Origin: Paenibacillaceae bacterium
GTDB lineage: Bacteria; Bacillota; Bacilli; Paenibacillales; Paenibacillaceae
Reading direction: 5' to 3'
Assembly: GCA_004134985.1 (NCBI GenBank)
Contig: REGQ01000011.1
Coordinates: 123,165 to 187,164, forward strand
Length of the DNA stretch: 64,000 nucleotides
In this document: positions 1-9,813 of the stretch, in pieces
How the letters are laid out: each line of letters begins with the position of its first letter
How positions within the stretch are numbered: the first letter of the stretch is position 1
The notes under the pieces: model-generated
The model's input: only the letters and a program-made list of their open reading frames with translations
Databases searched by the model: none
What the model was told of the DNA's origin: nothing
Program-made: the position numbers and the translations under genes

Positions 1-125
1 CTGATTGTTATAAGAGTTACAACTGATTGCTGTAAGAAATACAACATTTATTCCTTTGCGAAATTCAATCGTTCAACTTATATAGCTATAGATGCAGTAG
101 TCCAGCGAAGATCTTCTTTATTACA

Positions 126-168
126 ATAAAAAGGACTGCCCGGGTAGCTGTTCTACGAACAGGCAGTC
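126..168 (-). terminator. Terminator of the peptide operon
   Basis: On the minus strand GACTGCC and GGCAGTC form a 7-bp stem with a ~20-base loop, followed by CC and a T run. It lies 35-75 bases past the amidohydrolase stop and closes the operon that begins near 9.6 kb. Confidence 0.8.
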
Positions 169-202
169 GCTTCTTAACGATTATAATAACGGGAGCTTTT
201 CC

Positions 203-1384
203 CTAAAGTAACACAAGTTTGCCGCTTACCCACTCGCCATCCTTCACTACTTGCTTGTCCCCCCGCAGTACATTCAAGTTCTGCAGCGGGTTTTCCTTGA
301 CGATAAGCAGATCAGCCTTCTTGCCTGCTTCAATTGTACCTCGGTCATGCAAATCAATACAAGCTGCGGCGACTTGTGTTGAAGCATGGATAACTTCCAT
401 CGGAGTCATGCCCGCTTCCTGCATGATGAGCAGTTCGTCAAAGTAAAATTTCGGCGGTGTAGCCGGTGAACCGCAATCGGTTCCCGTAGCAATCTTCACC
501 TTCATGGAGACCGCCTGCTCCAGCATGCTGCGATGCGGCTCCAGCACATGCTGAACCTTCTTGTGCGCCCAAGGCGGAATACCGCTGTCTGAAGCCAGAT
601 TGCGGAAGACGATCATCGTTGGCACCAGAAATGTGCCCTGTTCCTTCATTCGTCCAAGCGCATCCTTGTCCGCATAGATCCCGTGCTCGATCGTCTCGAT
701 GCCGGCCTCAAGGCAATTCACAATGCCTTGCAATCCCTGCGCATGGGCCGCCGTCTTCTTATTTTTCTTGGCCGCTTCCTCACGGGCGGCCTTCAGCTCT
801 TCGAGCGTCATCTGCACCGAACCCGGCTCTTCGCCGTTCGTGTAGATGCCGCCCGTAGCCATTACCTTGATTACATCGGCCCCCTGCTTCAGCAAGGTGC
901 GCGCCGCTTTGCGCACTTCGTCGGCTCCGTCCGCCTCCACGCCGATGTAATGAATGTGGCCGCCGGTCATACTGATTGACGGCCCGGAGGCTACGATGGT
1001 TGGCCCAGCCAACAGCTTCTGATTGATGGCATTGCGCACTTGCAGCACCGTCTTGAACGGCGAAGCCAGATCGCGCACAGAAGTGATGCCAAGCGCCAGC
1101 GTCTGCAGCGCATGACGGTAAGCATGCAGCGTCACCATCTCCGGGTCGGCGCCGGAAATAACCGATTGCGGATGGGAAGAGCCGTTCCAGATCAGATGCA
1201 CATGGGTATCGATCAAGCCTGGCAGCACATAGCTTCCTTGACAGTCGATCGTCTCCCCCTTCAGCGAGCTGTAATGCCCCTGTCCTACAGCAACAATCGT
1301 ATCGCCCTCTATGACGACGTAGGAATCCGGAATAGCTTCTTCAGTAAGACCGTCGATCATCACACAGTTGTTCAATATTTTCAT
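203..1384 (-). CDS. Metal-dependent amidohydrolase (imidazolonepropionase/prolidase-like)
   Basis: A cytosolic amidohydrolase of about 393 residues, a normal family length, with no signal peptide. Visible motifs in order are DTHVH (the first two metal-binding histidines, near residues 62-64), a KVMATGG strand whose lysine is the usual carboxylated bridge, AHAQG and EHG with two more metal histidines, and TGTDCG with the catalytic aspartate near residue 300. The ATG at 1384 is preferred to a TTG one codon upstream; GGGGAGGG precedes both. It is the last gene of the minus-strand peptide operon, 40 bases after the M20 peptidase. By context it probably hydrolyses a dipeptide, cyclic amide or acyl-amino acid released from imported peptides. 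The exact substrate cannot be read from sequence. Confidence 0.88.
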   Translation of the reverse strand: MKILNNCVMIDGLTEEAIPDSYVVIEGDTIVAVGQGHYSSLKGETIDCQGSYVLPGLIDTHVHLIWNGSSHPQSVISGADPEMVTLHAYRHALQTLALGITSVRDLASPFKTVLQVRNAINQKLLAGPTIVASGPSISMTGGHIHYIGVEADGADEVRKAARTLLKQGADVIKVMATGGIYTNGEEPGSVQMTLEELKAAREEAAKKNKKTAAHAQGLQGIVNCLEAGIETIEHGIYADKDALGRMKEQGTFLVPTMIVFRNLASDSGIPPWAHKKVQHVLEPHRSMLEQAVSMKVKIATGTDCGSPATPPKFYFDELLIMQEAGMTPMEVIHASTQVAAACIDLHDRGTIEAGKKADLLIVKENPLQNLNVLRGDKQVVKDGEWVSGKLVLL

Positions 1385-1426
1385 CAAATAAGTACCCTCC
1401 CCGGATTGTTGGCAGGCGGCACATCA

Positions 1427-2827
1427 TTAGCCGCTCTGCCTTGCCGCATCCTGCCCGTAGCGATGTAGCAGGAGCGCGAGATGTGCAATGCCTTGCTTGA
1501 AATCCGCAATGCGCACCGATTCGTTCGGCGCGTGATAGTTGGAGCCAATCCAGCCGATGCCTGTGCTGACAATTGGAATCTCCAGCACTTTTCCAAGCTC
1601 GTAGATTGGCCCGCAACCCGGATGGCTCGGCGTTAATGTGACACCGTCCGTATAGATTTGTTCGGCTGTTGCTTTGACCAGTTGTATGAACGGGTCCGCA
1701 ATATCCGAACGGAATCCACGCTGCTTGTCATTGATAACGGTGAGCTGAATATCTTCGAACCCTTTGCGGTCGAGATGGCTTCGCAGACAATTGATCACTT
1801 GCTGCGGCTCTTGTCCCGCTGCGAGCCGCACTTCAATCTTGGCTAATGCGTCGCGCGGGATGAGCATCTTCGCCCCTTCGCCCGTATATCCCCCGTGGAT
1901 GCCGCAGATGGTGAGCAGCGGCTCAAAAGCCATGACAACGCGCGGATCTTTGCCCGAGCGCTCCGTCAGCAGCGGCAGGCGAAGGCCGTACAGCTGCTTG
2001 ATCTTCTCCCCGTCGAACGGGAGTGACTTCACCGCCTCCAGCTCTGCAGCTGTCGGAGGCTGAACATCCTGATAGAAACCATCGACAAGGACGTCGCCCT
2101 GCTCATTTTTCAAGGAAGCCAGCGCATGCGTCAGCCGGAATATCGGATTGTCAATATAACCGCTGGCAAGCGAATGCTGGTCCTGGTCGGCATTTTGGCA
2201 GGTCAGCTCCAGGTAGAGCAAACCCTTCAGCCCAGCGACCAGCCCTTGGTGCTCGGACTCGTCCTTGTACCCGAATTCCCAGATGCAGGCATCAGCCGCA
2301 AACCGCTCCTTGTACTTGCGTACGTAGGCGGCCAGATGAGGGCTGCCGATCTCCTCCTCACCCTCGACCATAAACTTCACGTTGCAGGGCAGCCCGCCAG
2401 GAAGCTGCTGCAGCACTCGCACAGCAGCCAGACGGGCGGCAATGTCCCCCTTGTTGTCACCGACACCGCGCGCGAACAGCTTGCCGTCCCGCTCCGTCAG
2501 CTCGAAAGGCGCGGAATGCCACTCCGCAAGCGGATCTTCCGGCTGGACGTCATAGTGATTGTAGAACAGCAATGTTTTGCCTGAATTGCCGCCTGGACCG
2601 GCAGGAAAAAAACCATAGACGACCGGATTGCCCGGCAGATCGTCCAGCACTTCAGCCTGTCCGCCCCATTGTTCGATGCTATGCTTGACGTAAGCGGCGG
2701 CGGACGGAATTTCTCGCTGCTGCACGGCGATGGAAGGGAGGCGGATCAAGCCTTCCAGCAGCTCAAGAGCTGACGGGTAAATCTCTTCCGCCGCTTCCAG
2801 CCAGCGGCTGCGCGTATTTTCGGACAT
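1427..2827 (-). CDS. M20 family metallopeptidase (dipeptidase-like)
   Basis: A 466-residue M20 zinc peptidase, the usual size of the carboxypeptidase/dipeptidase branch. HYDVQPED near residue 91 gives the first metal histidine and its aspartate. GVGDNKGD gives the bridging aspartate, and VEGEEEIGSPH holds the catalytic and metal-binding glutamates. A C-terminal HPGCGP segment supplies the last ligand region, and the dimerisation lid lies between about residues 215 and 340. There is no signal peptide, so it acts in the cytosol. It sits between the peptide-binding lipoprotein and the amidohydrolase in one operon. The likely job is to split dipeptides or N-acyl amino acids delivered by the transporter. 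Confidence 0.9.
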   Translation of the reverse strand: MSENTRSRWLEAAEEIYPSALELLEGLIRLPSIAVQQREIPSAAAYVKHSIEQWGGQAEVLDDLPGNPVVYGFFPAGPGGNSGKTLLFYNHYDVQPEDPLAEWHSAPFELTERDGKLFARGVGDNKGDIAARLAAVRVLQQLPGGLPCNVKFMVEGEEEIGSPHLAAYVRKYKERFAADACIWEFGYKDESEHQGLVAGLKGLLYLELTCQNADQDQHSLASGYIDNPIFRLTHALASLKNEQGDVLVDGFYQDVQPPTAAELEAVKSLPFDGEKIKQLYGLRLPLLTERSGKDPRVVMAFEPLLTICGIHGGYTGEGAKMLIPRDALAKIEVRLAAGQEPQQVINCLRSHLDRKGFEDIQLTVINDKQRGFRSDIADPFIQLVKATAEQIYTDGVTLTPSHPGCGPIYELGKVLEIPIVSTGIGWIGSNYHAPNESVRIADFKQGIAHLALLLHRYGQDAARQSG

Positions 2828-2856
2828 GTCTACCGCTCCTTCCGCTCGTATTATTA

Positions 2857-4518
2857 TTATTCAGTGATATCCCAGTTTTGCAATTCAGCGAACGTTCCGA
2901 ACACTTTCGGCCCGCCTTTGACAACCTTCTTCGATACAGGGATAAAGTCAGGATCGGAATACAGAGGAATGATCGGCAGTTCTTCCTGCCACAGCTCCTG
3001 CAGACGGTTGTAAATCACTTTGCGCTTGGCCGGGTCCGCTTCGTTCTTTCCTTCGAGCAGCAAGCGATCGTTTTCTTCGCTGGCATACTTCATAAAGTTG
3101 TACGGCTCATTGCTGCCATACATCGAGGTGTAGTCAGGGTCCATCGTGAACGTGTAGCCCATGAGCAGCAGATCGTAGTCCCCCTCCTTGGCCTTTTGCA
3201 TTACAGTCGGGAAGTCGAAGGTCGATATTTGTACTTTCACACCGACTTGGCGCAAGTTTTCGGCAATAATATTCGCAACTTGCTCACGGATCTGGTTGCC
3301 GGTCGGCACGACAAGGCTAAGTGAATCATTAAAATTCCAGCCCGCCTCCTCAAATAGCGCCTTCGATTTCGCAACATCATAATCATAGGCTTTCACGTCA
3401 GGGTTCGAATACGCATGCAGCGAGGTGAACGGTCCGTTAATAATTTCACCTGTTCCCGCCAGCAGCTCATCGACGATAAACTTGCGGTCAATGCCGTGGG
3501 CAATTGCCTGACGCAGGGTGACATCCTTCAGCTTCTCCTGATTCAGCAGTACGGTCTGGAAGTTCAGCGTCGGCTCTACACTGCTTGCAACATCCGGGAG
3601 GTTTTGAATCGTTTCATAATCCTGGACCGGAATTTTCGACGGCGAGCCGCCGGAAGTCATCTGGATCTCCCCGCTCTGCAGCTGTGCAACAAGGTTAGGC
3701 ACGGTCAAAACTTTAATGTACACATTCGCCAGTTTCGGCTTCCCTTGGTAGTACGCCTCATTGGCCGCCAACTGTACAAATTGATCTTTTTCATATTTCA
3801 CAAACTTGAACGCGCCGCTCGTTACAGTCGGGTTCAGCATGAACGGATCTTGCGCCAGTTGGTCCTTCGCTATGTTCTCCAAAATGTGTTTGGGCAAAAT
3901 CAGAATTTTGGCGCCGATCTGCTCCTTCACGAGGTTCGGGTCAACCGGTTGTTTGGTTTTCAATGTAACGGTGTACTCGTCAAACTTGTTAATCGACGGA
4001 ATTTCGCTCTGTCCTTCCGGCAGCTTCCCGTTGGCTTCGACGCCTTCAAGAATCGATACATATGCGCCGTATACAGACTGTACCTGCGGATCAGCCGCCC
4101 GGTTGAGCGTAAAGATCAGATCGTCCGCAGTGAGCGGCGTTCCATCCGTCCAGACAGCTTGTTTGTCCAGATGAATGGTGTACGTCTGATTGTCCGTTGT
4201 CTCAATGGAAGTCGCCAGCTTCGGCACGAAGCTGAGCGGACCGTCCATTACGAGCAGCGGGTCGAACAGAAAACCTTGCACATAGGTAGAGGCAATATCG
4301 CCATTGGCCAGCGGGTTGAACGCGACTGGCGGGATCGACATGCCGATGAACAGCGTTTTGTCAGCGGCTTCGGCGGCAGGGGAATTCGTTCCTTGCGCGC
4401 CTTCGCCGCCTTCCGGATTCTCTTTGCTGTTATTGCTGCTGCAAGCCGCGATGACAGCAAACGCCATTAGAATGAGGAGCAAACGGATGATTTTCGTTGG
4501 TTTTTTCAATTTTGACAC
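2857..4518 (-). CDS. Peptide ABC transporter substrate-binding lipoprotein (family 5)
   Basis: A 553-residue solute-binding protein of the oligopeptide/dipeptide family (SBP_bac_5). The N-terminus has lysines, a hydrophobic stretch and the lipobox VIAAC, so the mature protein would be a lipoprotein on the outer face of the membrane. A low-complexity G/E/A/T linker follows. The body shows the family hallmarks, such as the WTDGTPLTADD segment near residue 125 that pairs with the ligand lobes. It is encoded after the two permeases and before two cytosolic hydrolases. This order suggests that uptake and breakdown of one class of peptide or amide are coexpressed. Confidence 0.93.
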   Translation of the reverse strand: MSKLKKPTKIIRLLLILMAFAVIAACSSNNSKENPEGGEGAQGTNSPAAEAADKTLFIGMSIPPVAFNPLANGDIASTYVQGFLFDPLLVMDGPLSFVPKLATSIETTDNQTYTIHLDKQAVWTDGTPLTADDLIFTLNRAADPQVQSVYGAYVSILEGVEANGKLPEGQSEIPSINKFDEYTVTLKTKQPVDPNLVKEQIGAKILILPKHILENIAKDQLAQDPFMLNPTVTSGAFKFVKYEKDQFVQLAANEAYYQGKPKLANVYIKVLTVPNLVAQLQSGEIQMTSGGSPSKIPVQDYETIQNLPDVASSVEPTLNFQTVLLNQEKLKDVTLRQAIAHGIDRKFIVDELLAGTGEIINGPFTSLHAYSNPDVKAYDYDVAKSKALFEEAGWNFNDSLSLVVPTGNQIREQVANIIAENLRQVGVKVQISTFDFPTVMQKAKEGDYDLLLMGYTFTMDPDYTSMYGSNEPYNFMKYASEENDRLLLEGKNEADPAKRKVIYNRLQELWQEELPIIPLYSDPDFIPVSKKVVKGGPKVFGTFAELQNWDITE

Positions 4519-4578
4519 GCTCCAATAACATAAGTTTTTTCATAGCTTCTTCTATCCATCATCTTGCAAAAAAAGACT

Positions 4579-5505
4579 TTAACGCCGCCCCTTCGGGTCC
4601 ATCACATCGCGCAGCCCATCGCCCATAAAGTTAATGGAAATGACGGCGAGCACGATCATGCCTGCCGGGGGAATCCACAGCCACGGACGATTCGTCAGCG
4701 TGGAGAACGACTGCGCTTCCGTCAGCATATTGCCCCAGCTCGCAGTCGGCGGCTGAACGCCCATGCCCAGAAAGCTGAGCGATGCCTCCGTAATGATCGC
4801 CACCGCAATGCCGAACGTCGCATTGACCAGCACCGGTGCGATGACATTGGGCAATATGTGTTTGAACAGCAGGCGAGGCGTACTGTAGCCAAGCGCGATG
4901 CCCGCTTTGACGAACGCTTTTTCCTTGACGGACAATACGCCGCCCCGGATCAATCTGGCCACTGCCGGCCAGCCGAGAATGCCAAGCGCCAAAATAATAT
5001 TGCCAAGGCTTGGACCGAGCACGCTGACCATGACGAGAATGACCAATAAATACGGGAAGGACATAAATACATCGGTAATCCGCATAATGACGGCGTCGAC
5101 CCAGCCGCCGAAATAACCGGCCACCGCCCCGACCAGCGTTCCGATGACGACATAGATCGCGACAGCTCCAACCCCTACAGATAGCGAAATACGCGCTGCG
5201 TAGATCAGCCGGCTCAGTACGTCTCGCCCGCTCTGATCCGTGCCGAGCCAGTGTCCAGACGCGAAGGACGGCGACTGGTAGGACTTGCCGATCGCATACG
5301 GATCATAAGGCGCGAGCAAGGGAGCGAGCACAGCCATTAAAGCGAGCAGTGTGAACAGCACGAAGCCCACACCGGCCAGCCGATGCCGGAAAAACCGTCT
5401 TGCCGTCGCCTCCCAGCCGCTGCGAGCCGATTCGATCTCCGCGAAGTCCGCTGCAGCGCCGCCCGCCCCCTCTCCGCCTAACGCCGAAGCCGCTTGTCCT
5501 TTCAT
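4579..5505 (-). CDS. Peptide ABC transporter permease, OppC/DppC type
   Basis: An inner-membrane permease of 308 residues with an N-terminal cytoplasmic tail rich in Ala and Gly, about six membrane segments, and the LGTDQSGRD signature typical of DppC/OppC. A longer reading frame starts 54 bases upstream, but GAAGGAG sits at the right distance before the ATG at 5505. That start also leaves a clean gap after the DppB-type gene, so I chose it. It forms the membrane channel together with the adjacent DppB-type permease. Confidence 0.92.
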   Translation of the reverse strand: MKGQAASALGGEGAGGAAADFAEIESARSGWEATARRFFRHRLAGVGFVLFTLLALMAVLAPLLAPYDPYAIGKSYQSPSFASGHWLGTDQSGRDVLSRLIYAARISLSVGVGAVAIYVVIGTLVGAVAGYFGGWVDAVIMRITDVFMSFPYLLVILVMVSVLGPSLGNIILALGILGWPAVARLIRGGVLSVKEKAFVKAGIALGYSTPRLLFKHILPNVIAPVLVNATFGIAVAIITEASLSFLGMGVQPPTASWGNMLTEAQSFSTLTNRPWLWIPPAGMIVLAVISINFMGDGLRDVMDPKGRR

Positions 5506-5518
5506 GTTCTCAACTCCT

Positions 5519-6475
5519 TCAACGCTTGCTGTATTTAATGGTCGGATCGGCGACTGCATAAGCGAGATCCGTCAAAATGTTGGCTGTCAGCACGGCCACT
5601 GCCGCGATCATATTAATCGCCATCAGCGTCGGATAATCCCGCGAGCCGATGGACTGAATCATTAATTGTCCCATTCCCGGCCATTGGAACACTTGCTCCG
5701 TAATGACCGCCCCGCCGAACAGCAGCGGAACGTCAAGACCGACGACGGTAATCAGGGGAATCATCGCATTGCGCAGCGCATGCTTGTTAATGACGATAAA
5801 TTCCGAAATTCCCTTGGCTCTCGCGGTGCGCAGATAGTCCTGACCAAGCACCTCCAGCACGCTTGACCTGACATATCTGACCATGCTCCCTGCGGAGGCG
5901 GTAGCCAGTATGCAAGCCGGCATAATCAAATGCTGCAGTAAATCGAGGAAAGTCTTCTCCTTGCCAAGCGTGTACATGCCGCCTGTCGGCAGCCATTTCC
6001 AGGTCAATGCGAACACATAAATGCCGCCAAGGCCGAGAATAAAGTTCGGGATCGAGACACCGAGAAACGAGAAGGAGGTTGCCGTATAATCCATCCAACT
6101 GTACTGCTTCCTGGCGCTTAAAATTCCGATTGGGACAGCAATGAGATAGGCAATCAGCAGCGATGTTCCCATCAGCAGCAGTGTCGGTCCGATTCGGGAG
6201 CTGACCACTTGGAGGACCGGCTCGTAGCTGGAATACGAATAGCCGAAATCGCCCTGCAGCATATTGCCAAGCCAGCGAAAATATTGCATGTAAATTGGAT
6301 CATTAATCCCGAGCTGCTCCTTGCGCAGATCAATATCCGCCTGGCTCATCGACGGATTGACAAACATATCAACCGGATTGCCGGGCGCCAGATTAATGAT
6401 TAGAAAATTAACGAGCGTAATTCCTGCCAATACAGGAATTGCAATCAAAATGCGACGAACAAGAAACCTGAACAT
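5519..6475 (-). CDS. Peptide ABC transporter permease, OppB/DppB type
   Basis: A 318-residue permease starting MFRFLVRRILIAIPVL, the typical DppB/OppB opening of a basic turn followed by the first membrane helix. The periplasmic loop carries the usual LGINDPIYMQYFRWL segment. A YVRSSVLEVLGQDYLRTARA stretch near residue 210 is the EAA-like coupling region that contacts the ATPases. GGGAGG precedes the ATG. It is the third transporter gene in the operon, between an ATPase (upstream) and the DppC-type permease (13-base gap). Confidence 0.93.
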   Translation of the reverse strand: MFRFLVRRILIAIPVLAGITLVNFLIINLAPGNPVDMFVNPSMSQADIDLRKEQLGINDPIYMQYFRWLGNMLQGDFGYSYSSYEPVLQVVSSRIGPTLLLMGTSLLIAYLIAVPIGILSARKQYSWMDYTATSFSFLGVSIPNFILGLGGIYVFALTWKWLPTGGMYTLGKEKTFLDLLQHLIMPACILATASAGSMVRYVRSSVLEVLGQDYLRTARAKGISEFIVINKHALRNAMIPLITVVGLDVPLLFGGAVITEQVFQWPGMGQLMIQSIGSRDYPTLMAINMIAAVAVLTANILTDLAYAVADPTIKYSKR

Positions 6476-6505
6476 GCTCTTCCTCCCACTTAAGGAGATT
6501 GTTTG

Positions 6506-7510
6506 TTAATGCAACGGGTAATGGCATGCCGCCAAATGATCCCCGTCCTCGTTCCCGGTTAATTCCGGCGTCTCATGGCGACAGCGCTCCTGTACGTACG
6601 GGCAGCGCGTATGAAACCTGCAGCCCGCTGGAGGATTGATCGGGCTTGGAATATCGCCCTGCAGCACCTGCTCCTCCCGCTCGCGCAGATAAGGACTGGC
6701 CGGCGGATGCGAAGCGAGCAGCGCTGCTGTATAGGGATGCCTTGGCGCAGCGAACAGCCGATCATTGGTGGCCAGCTCCACCATTTTGCCAAGGTACATA
6801 ACCCCCACCCTGTTGCTGATGTAATTAACGGCCCCCAGGCCATGCGCAATGAAGATATAAGTTAAGTCAAGCTCCCGCTGCAAATCCTTCAGCAAATTCA
6901 AAATTTGCGCCTGAATCGATACGTCCAGCGCAGATACGGGCTCATCGCAGACGATCAGCCGGGGATTCAAGGCAAGTGCTCGGGCAATGCCGATCCGCTG
7001 CCGCTGCCCCCCCGAAAATTCATGCGGAAAACGAGAGCGATGATGCTTGGACAATCCGACAATATCCAGCAGTTCCTCAACCCTTCTGTCCAGCGCGGCT
7101 CCCTCATGCAGCCGGTGGACGCGAATGGGCTCGGCCAGCTGATCGCCGATCCGCAAGCGCGGATTGAGGGAAGAATACGGGTCCTGGAACACCATTTGCA
7201 TTTGCGTCCTTACCGGGCGCAACTGGCGCTGACTGCGGCCGGTCAGCTCTTCTCCCCGGAAGCGCACACCGCCCTCTGTCGGCTGCTCCAATTGCAGGAT
7301 CAGCCGGCCCAAGGTAGATTTGCCGCAGCCCGACTCCCCGATAATGCCCAAGGTGCTGCCCTCGTGAATTGTAAAGGAAACACCGTCCACTGCCTTTACA
7401 TGCTGAACACCCCGAGCAAGAAAACCTTTGTTCACCGAATAATATTTTTTTACATTGCTCACTTCAAGCAAGGGTGGCTGGCCGTCCGCTGCCGCTCGCC
7501 TGTCTGTCAT
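6506..7510 (-). CDS. Peptide ABC transporter ATP-binding protein, OppF/DppF type
   Basis: A 334-residue ABC ATPase with Walker A GESGCGKST, signature SGGQRQRIGIARAL, Walker B LIVCDEPVSALD and the C-terminal oligopeptide-transporter extension RCPYVQERC, where cysteines bind an iron-sulfur cluster in some relatives. Its start overlaps the end of the DppD-type gene by 47 bases, which suggests translational coupling. GGAAGGGGGG lies before the ATG. It powers import together with the DppD-type partner as a heterodimer on the inner membrane face. Confidence 0.93.
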   Translation of the reverse strand: MTDRRAAADGQPPLLEVSNVKKYYSVNKGFLARGVQHVKAVDGVSFTIHEGSTLGIIGESGCGKSTLGRLILQLEQPTEGGVRFRGEELTGRSQRQLRPVRTQMQMVFQDPYSSLNPRLRIGDQLAEPIRVHRLHEGAALDRRVEELLDIVGLSKHHRSRFPHEFSGGQRQRIGIARALALNPRLIVCDEPVSALDVSIQAQILNLLKDLQRELDLTYIFIAHGLGAVNYISNRVGVMYLGKMVELATNDRLFAAPRHPYTAALLASHPPASPYLREREEQVLQGDIPSPINPPAGCRFHTRCPYVQERCRHETPELTGNEDGDHLAACHYPLH

Positions 7511-8501
7511 TGCCGTGCCCCCCTTCCTCTTCTTGCTGCTCGATTAGCCAGCATCGCACTTTATGCCCGGCCCCTGCATCCAGCAAAGGCGGGTGCTCCG
7601 CCCTGCAGCGCTCCATCACGTAAGGACATCTCGCCTGGAACCGGCAGCCTTCAGGCATATGCTGCGGCAAGGGAACTGTTCCGGGGATCGCGGCAAGCCG
7701 TTTCTGCGGGTCTGCCCCAATGTGCGGAATGCATTCCAACAGCCCTTGCGTATACGGATGTCGATGATGATCGAACAGTTGGAAAACGTCCGCCTCTTCC
7801 ACAATTTCGCCAGCGTACATGACGATGACTCTGTCGGCCATTTCCGCTACCACATTCATATCGTGGGTGATCAGCAAAATGGACGTACCCAGTTCCTGCC
7901 TAAGCTGCTTCATCAGACGCAAAATTTGCGCTTGTATCGTCACATCCAGCGCGGTTGTCGGCTCATCGGCAATCAAAATCCGCGGGTTGCAGGACATCGC
8001 CATGGCAATCATCACCCGCTGCAGCATGCCGCCCGATAAGGCGTAGGGATATTCCCGCATGACAGAAGCCGACCGCGCAATCCCGACTTTCCGCAGCATC
8101 TGCTCCGCCTCGCCAAGCGCTTCCTTCTTGCTCAGCTTCTTATGCTTGCGAATCTGTTCCACAAGCTGGTGCCCTATGGTCAGAACCGGGTTTAACGCAC
8201 TCATCGGTTCCTGAAAGATCATCGATATTTCATTGCCGCGAATTTGATTCATCGCTTTGGCGGACAGTTGGCTTAGATCAAGTCCGTTGAACATAATGCT
8301 GCCGCGGCTGACCTTGCCGTATTTGCCCAGCAGCCCCATGATCGAGAGCGTGGTGACGCTTTTGCCGCTGCCCGATTCGCCAACAATCGCAATCGTTTCC
8401 CCTTTATGAAGACAAAATTCGACATTTTCAACCGGGGCGATGATATCCCTTTCTGTTCGAAAGGAAACTTGCACGTTCTGTAGTTCCAAAATCGGCTGCA
8501 T
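7464..8501 (-). CDS. Peptide ABC transporter ATP-binding protein, OppD/DppD type
   Basis: A 345-residue ABC ATPase with Walker A GESGSGKS, signature [14 protein letters not shown] and Walker [13 protein letters not shown]. The C-terminal RCPYVMERC motif marks the oligopeptide_HPY extension. A frame-open extension reaches 8552, but GGGAGG stands eight bases before the ATG at 8501, which gives the normal family N-terminus MQPILELQ. That start leaves a 47-base gap after the URO-D-like gene instead of an overlap. It is the first transporter gene of the operon. Confidence 0.92.
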   Translation of the reverse strand: MQPILELQNVQVSFRTERDIIAPVENVEFCLHKGETIAIVGESGSGKSVTTLSIMGLLGKYGKVSRGSIMFNGLDLSQLSAKAMNQIRGNEISMIFQEPMSALNPVLTIGHQLVEQIRKHKKLSKKEALGEAEQMLRKVGIARSASVMREYPYALSGGMLQRVMIAMAMSCNPRILIADEPTTALDVTIQAQILRLMKQLRQELGTSILLITHDMNVVAEMADRVIVMYAGEIVEEADVFQLFDHHRHPYTQGLLECIPHIGADPQKRLAAIPGTVPLPQHMPEGCRFQARCPYVMERCRAEHPPLLDAGAGHKVRCWLIEQQEEEGGHGNDRQASGSGRPATLA

Positions 8502-8548
8502 GCTCTGTTCCCTCCCAACGGCCGATGCTTTCAACCCTTCTGCTGTCA

Positions 8549-9586
8549 TCAATCTTGTACGGCAGTTCTGAGCGCTCGCAGCGCCTCGGCTGTCGCATTA
8601 AGCGGCAGGCCGCATCCCGGCGCGAGAATAAACGGCCGGTCGCCTGCTTGACCGATCGCAGTGCGCGCCTGCTCGCGGATTTGTGCCGCTGTGCTCGTCT
8701 CAGAGAACAGGCGCTCGTCCACACCGCCCATGGCAACCGGATCATGGAGCCACGGCCCGCTTTCATGCAAGCCGGGATTGCCCGGCGCCAGATCGGCCCA
8801 ATGCAGAGCCGCGATCGGGTAATCGGCAAACCGTTCCGGATGCGCCTCTGGTCCGCACGTATGCAGGATGACCGGTGCGGGTGCGATGCTGCGCAGAAGC
8901 TGCAAATCGTAGGTGCGGCCATAGTGCTCATACTCCGTCTCCGTCAGATAGCCGTCGCGCGCAAGTCCCAGTACCGCGTAGAAGATGCCGTCTGCCCCTG
9001 CTTTCAGCGCTGCGCTGGCATAGCTCGCCAACGTCTCCGTAATGGCCTGCAACGCAGCATGGACCGCGCCCGGGTCGGCGGCCAGAATGCCCGGCAGCGG
9101 TGTTGCTGACCGAACGGCCGGACGGTAGGCGGCAAGTGTGCGATGGCCGCACAAGTATTCAAGCACCGCAAGCGGCGAGAACAGCGTTTGGACTATCGGC
9201 ACATCAGGCCCAAGCTGCTCGCGTACGCTTGCGATGACCTCCACTTGTTCCCGAAGAGGCGGGGCGTCAGCTGTTCGCGCAACAATGCGACGCAAGTCGG
9301 CGGCTTGTCCGATTTGCGCTTTCGATACGGCGGGAACGACGCCGTCATAGTTTTCATAGTCGTATTCATTGCCCCACACTTCCGCATAGTACGTTGTGCG
9401 CGGGTTGATTTTGACAAAATCCCAATCATGCTGCCGTTGGAAGGCAACCGTTGCGTCAGCCAGCGCGGCACTGTCCCGCTCCGCCTCGATGAAATGGCGC
9501 CAGGCCGAAACCAGCGGGCGATCAGCCGCTTCACGATGGATCAGAATCCGTTCGAACCGTTCTTTCTTCGTTTGTAAGTCATTCAT
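8549..9586 (-). CDS. Uroporphyrinogen decarboxylase (URO-D/MtaA-like) family protein
   Basis: A protein of about 345 residues of the URO-D superfamily fold. It has LHTCG near two thirds of its length and PGCGLP near the C-terminus. This HxC plus distal Cys pattern is the zinc site of MtaA/CmuA-type corrinoid or coenzyme-M methyltransferases rather than of true heme-pathway HemE. I therefore infer a methyl- or small-molecule-transfer role. The reading frame also has an ATG at 9607, but AAAGGA fits the ATG at 9586 better. It is the first gene of the peptide-uptake operon, an unusual partner for a Dpp-type transporter. It could act on a methylated or otherwise modified substrate taken up by the system; this is inference. 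Confidence 0.8.
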   Translation of the reverse strand: MNDLQTKKERFERILIHREAADRPLVSAWRHFIEAERDSAALADATVAFQRQHDWDFVKINPRTTYYAEVWGNEYDYENYDGVVPAVSKAQIGQAADLRRIVARTADAPPLREQVEVIASVREQLGPDVPIVQTLFSPLAVLEYLCGHRTLAAYRPAVRSATPLPGILAADPGAVHAALQAITETLASYASAALKAGADGIFYAVLGLARDGYLTETEYEHYGRTYDLQLLRSIAPAPVILHTCGPEAHPERFADYPIAALHWADLAPGNPGLHESGPWLHDPVAMGGVDERLFSETSTAAQIREQARTAIGQAGDRPFILAPGCGLPLNATAEALRALRTAVQD

Positions 9587-9813
9587 TGCGATGTGATTCC
9601 TTTCCATCTATTAAATTTTTCCATCTTGCATAATTTCCGATAGAGTAACTTGGAATTAATATAAGAATATTATATACTACTATACGAACATTTCTTCATA
9701 CGTTATGTACTATAAATAGCTCGTAATTCGTTACGTTTTGTACATTAAAATGACGCGCGATCCGTTTACGATTGCTTTAATGACATTATCTACCTTGAAC
9801 GGAGGCGGACAAC

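Noticed and set aside
3415..4470. Long plus-strand frame opposite the peptide-binding protein gene
   Set aside because: It is the antisense of a well-supported gene, has no ribosome-binding site or recognisable domain, and is explained by codon bias of the minus-strand gene.
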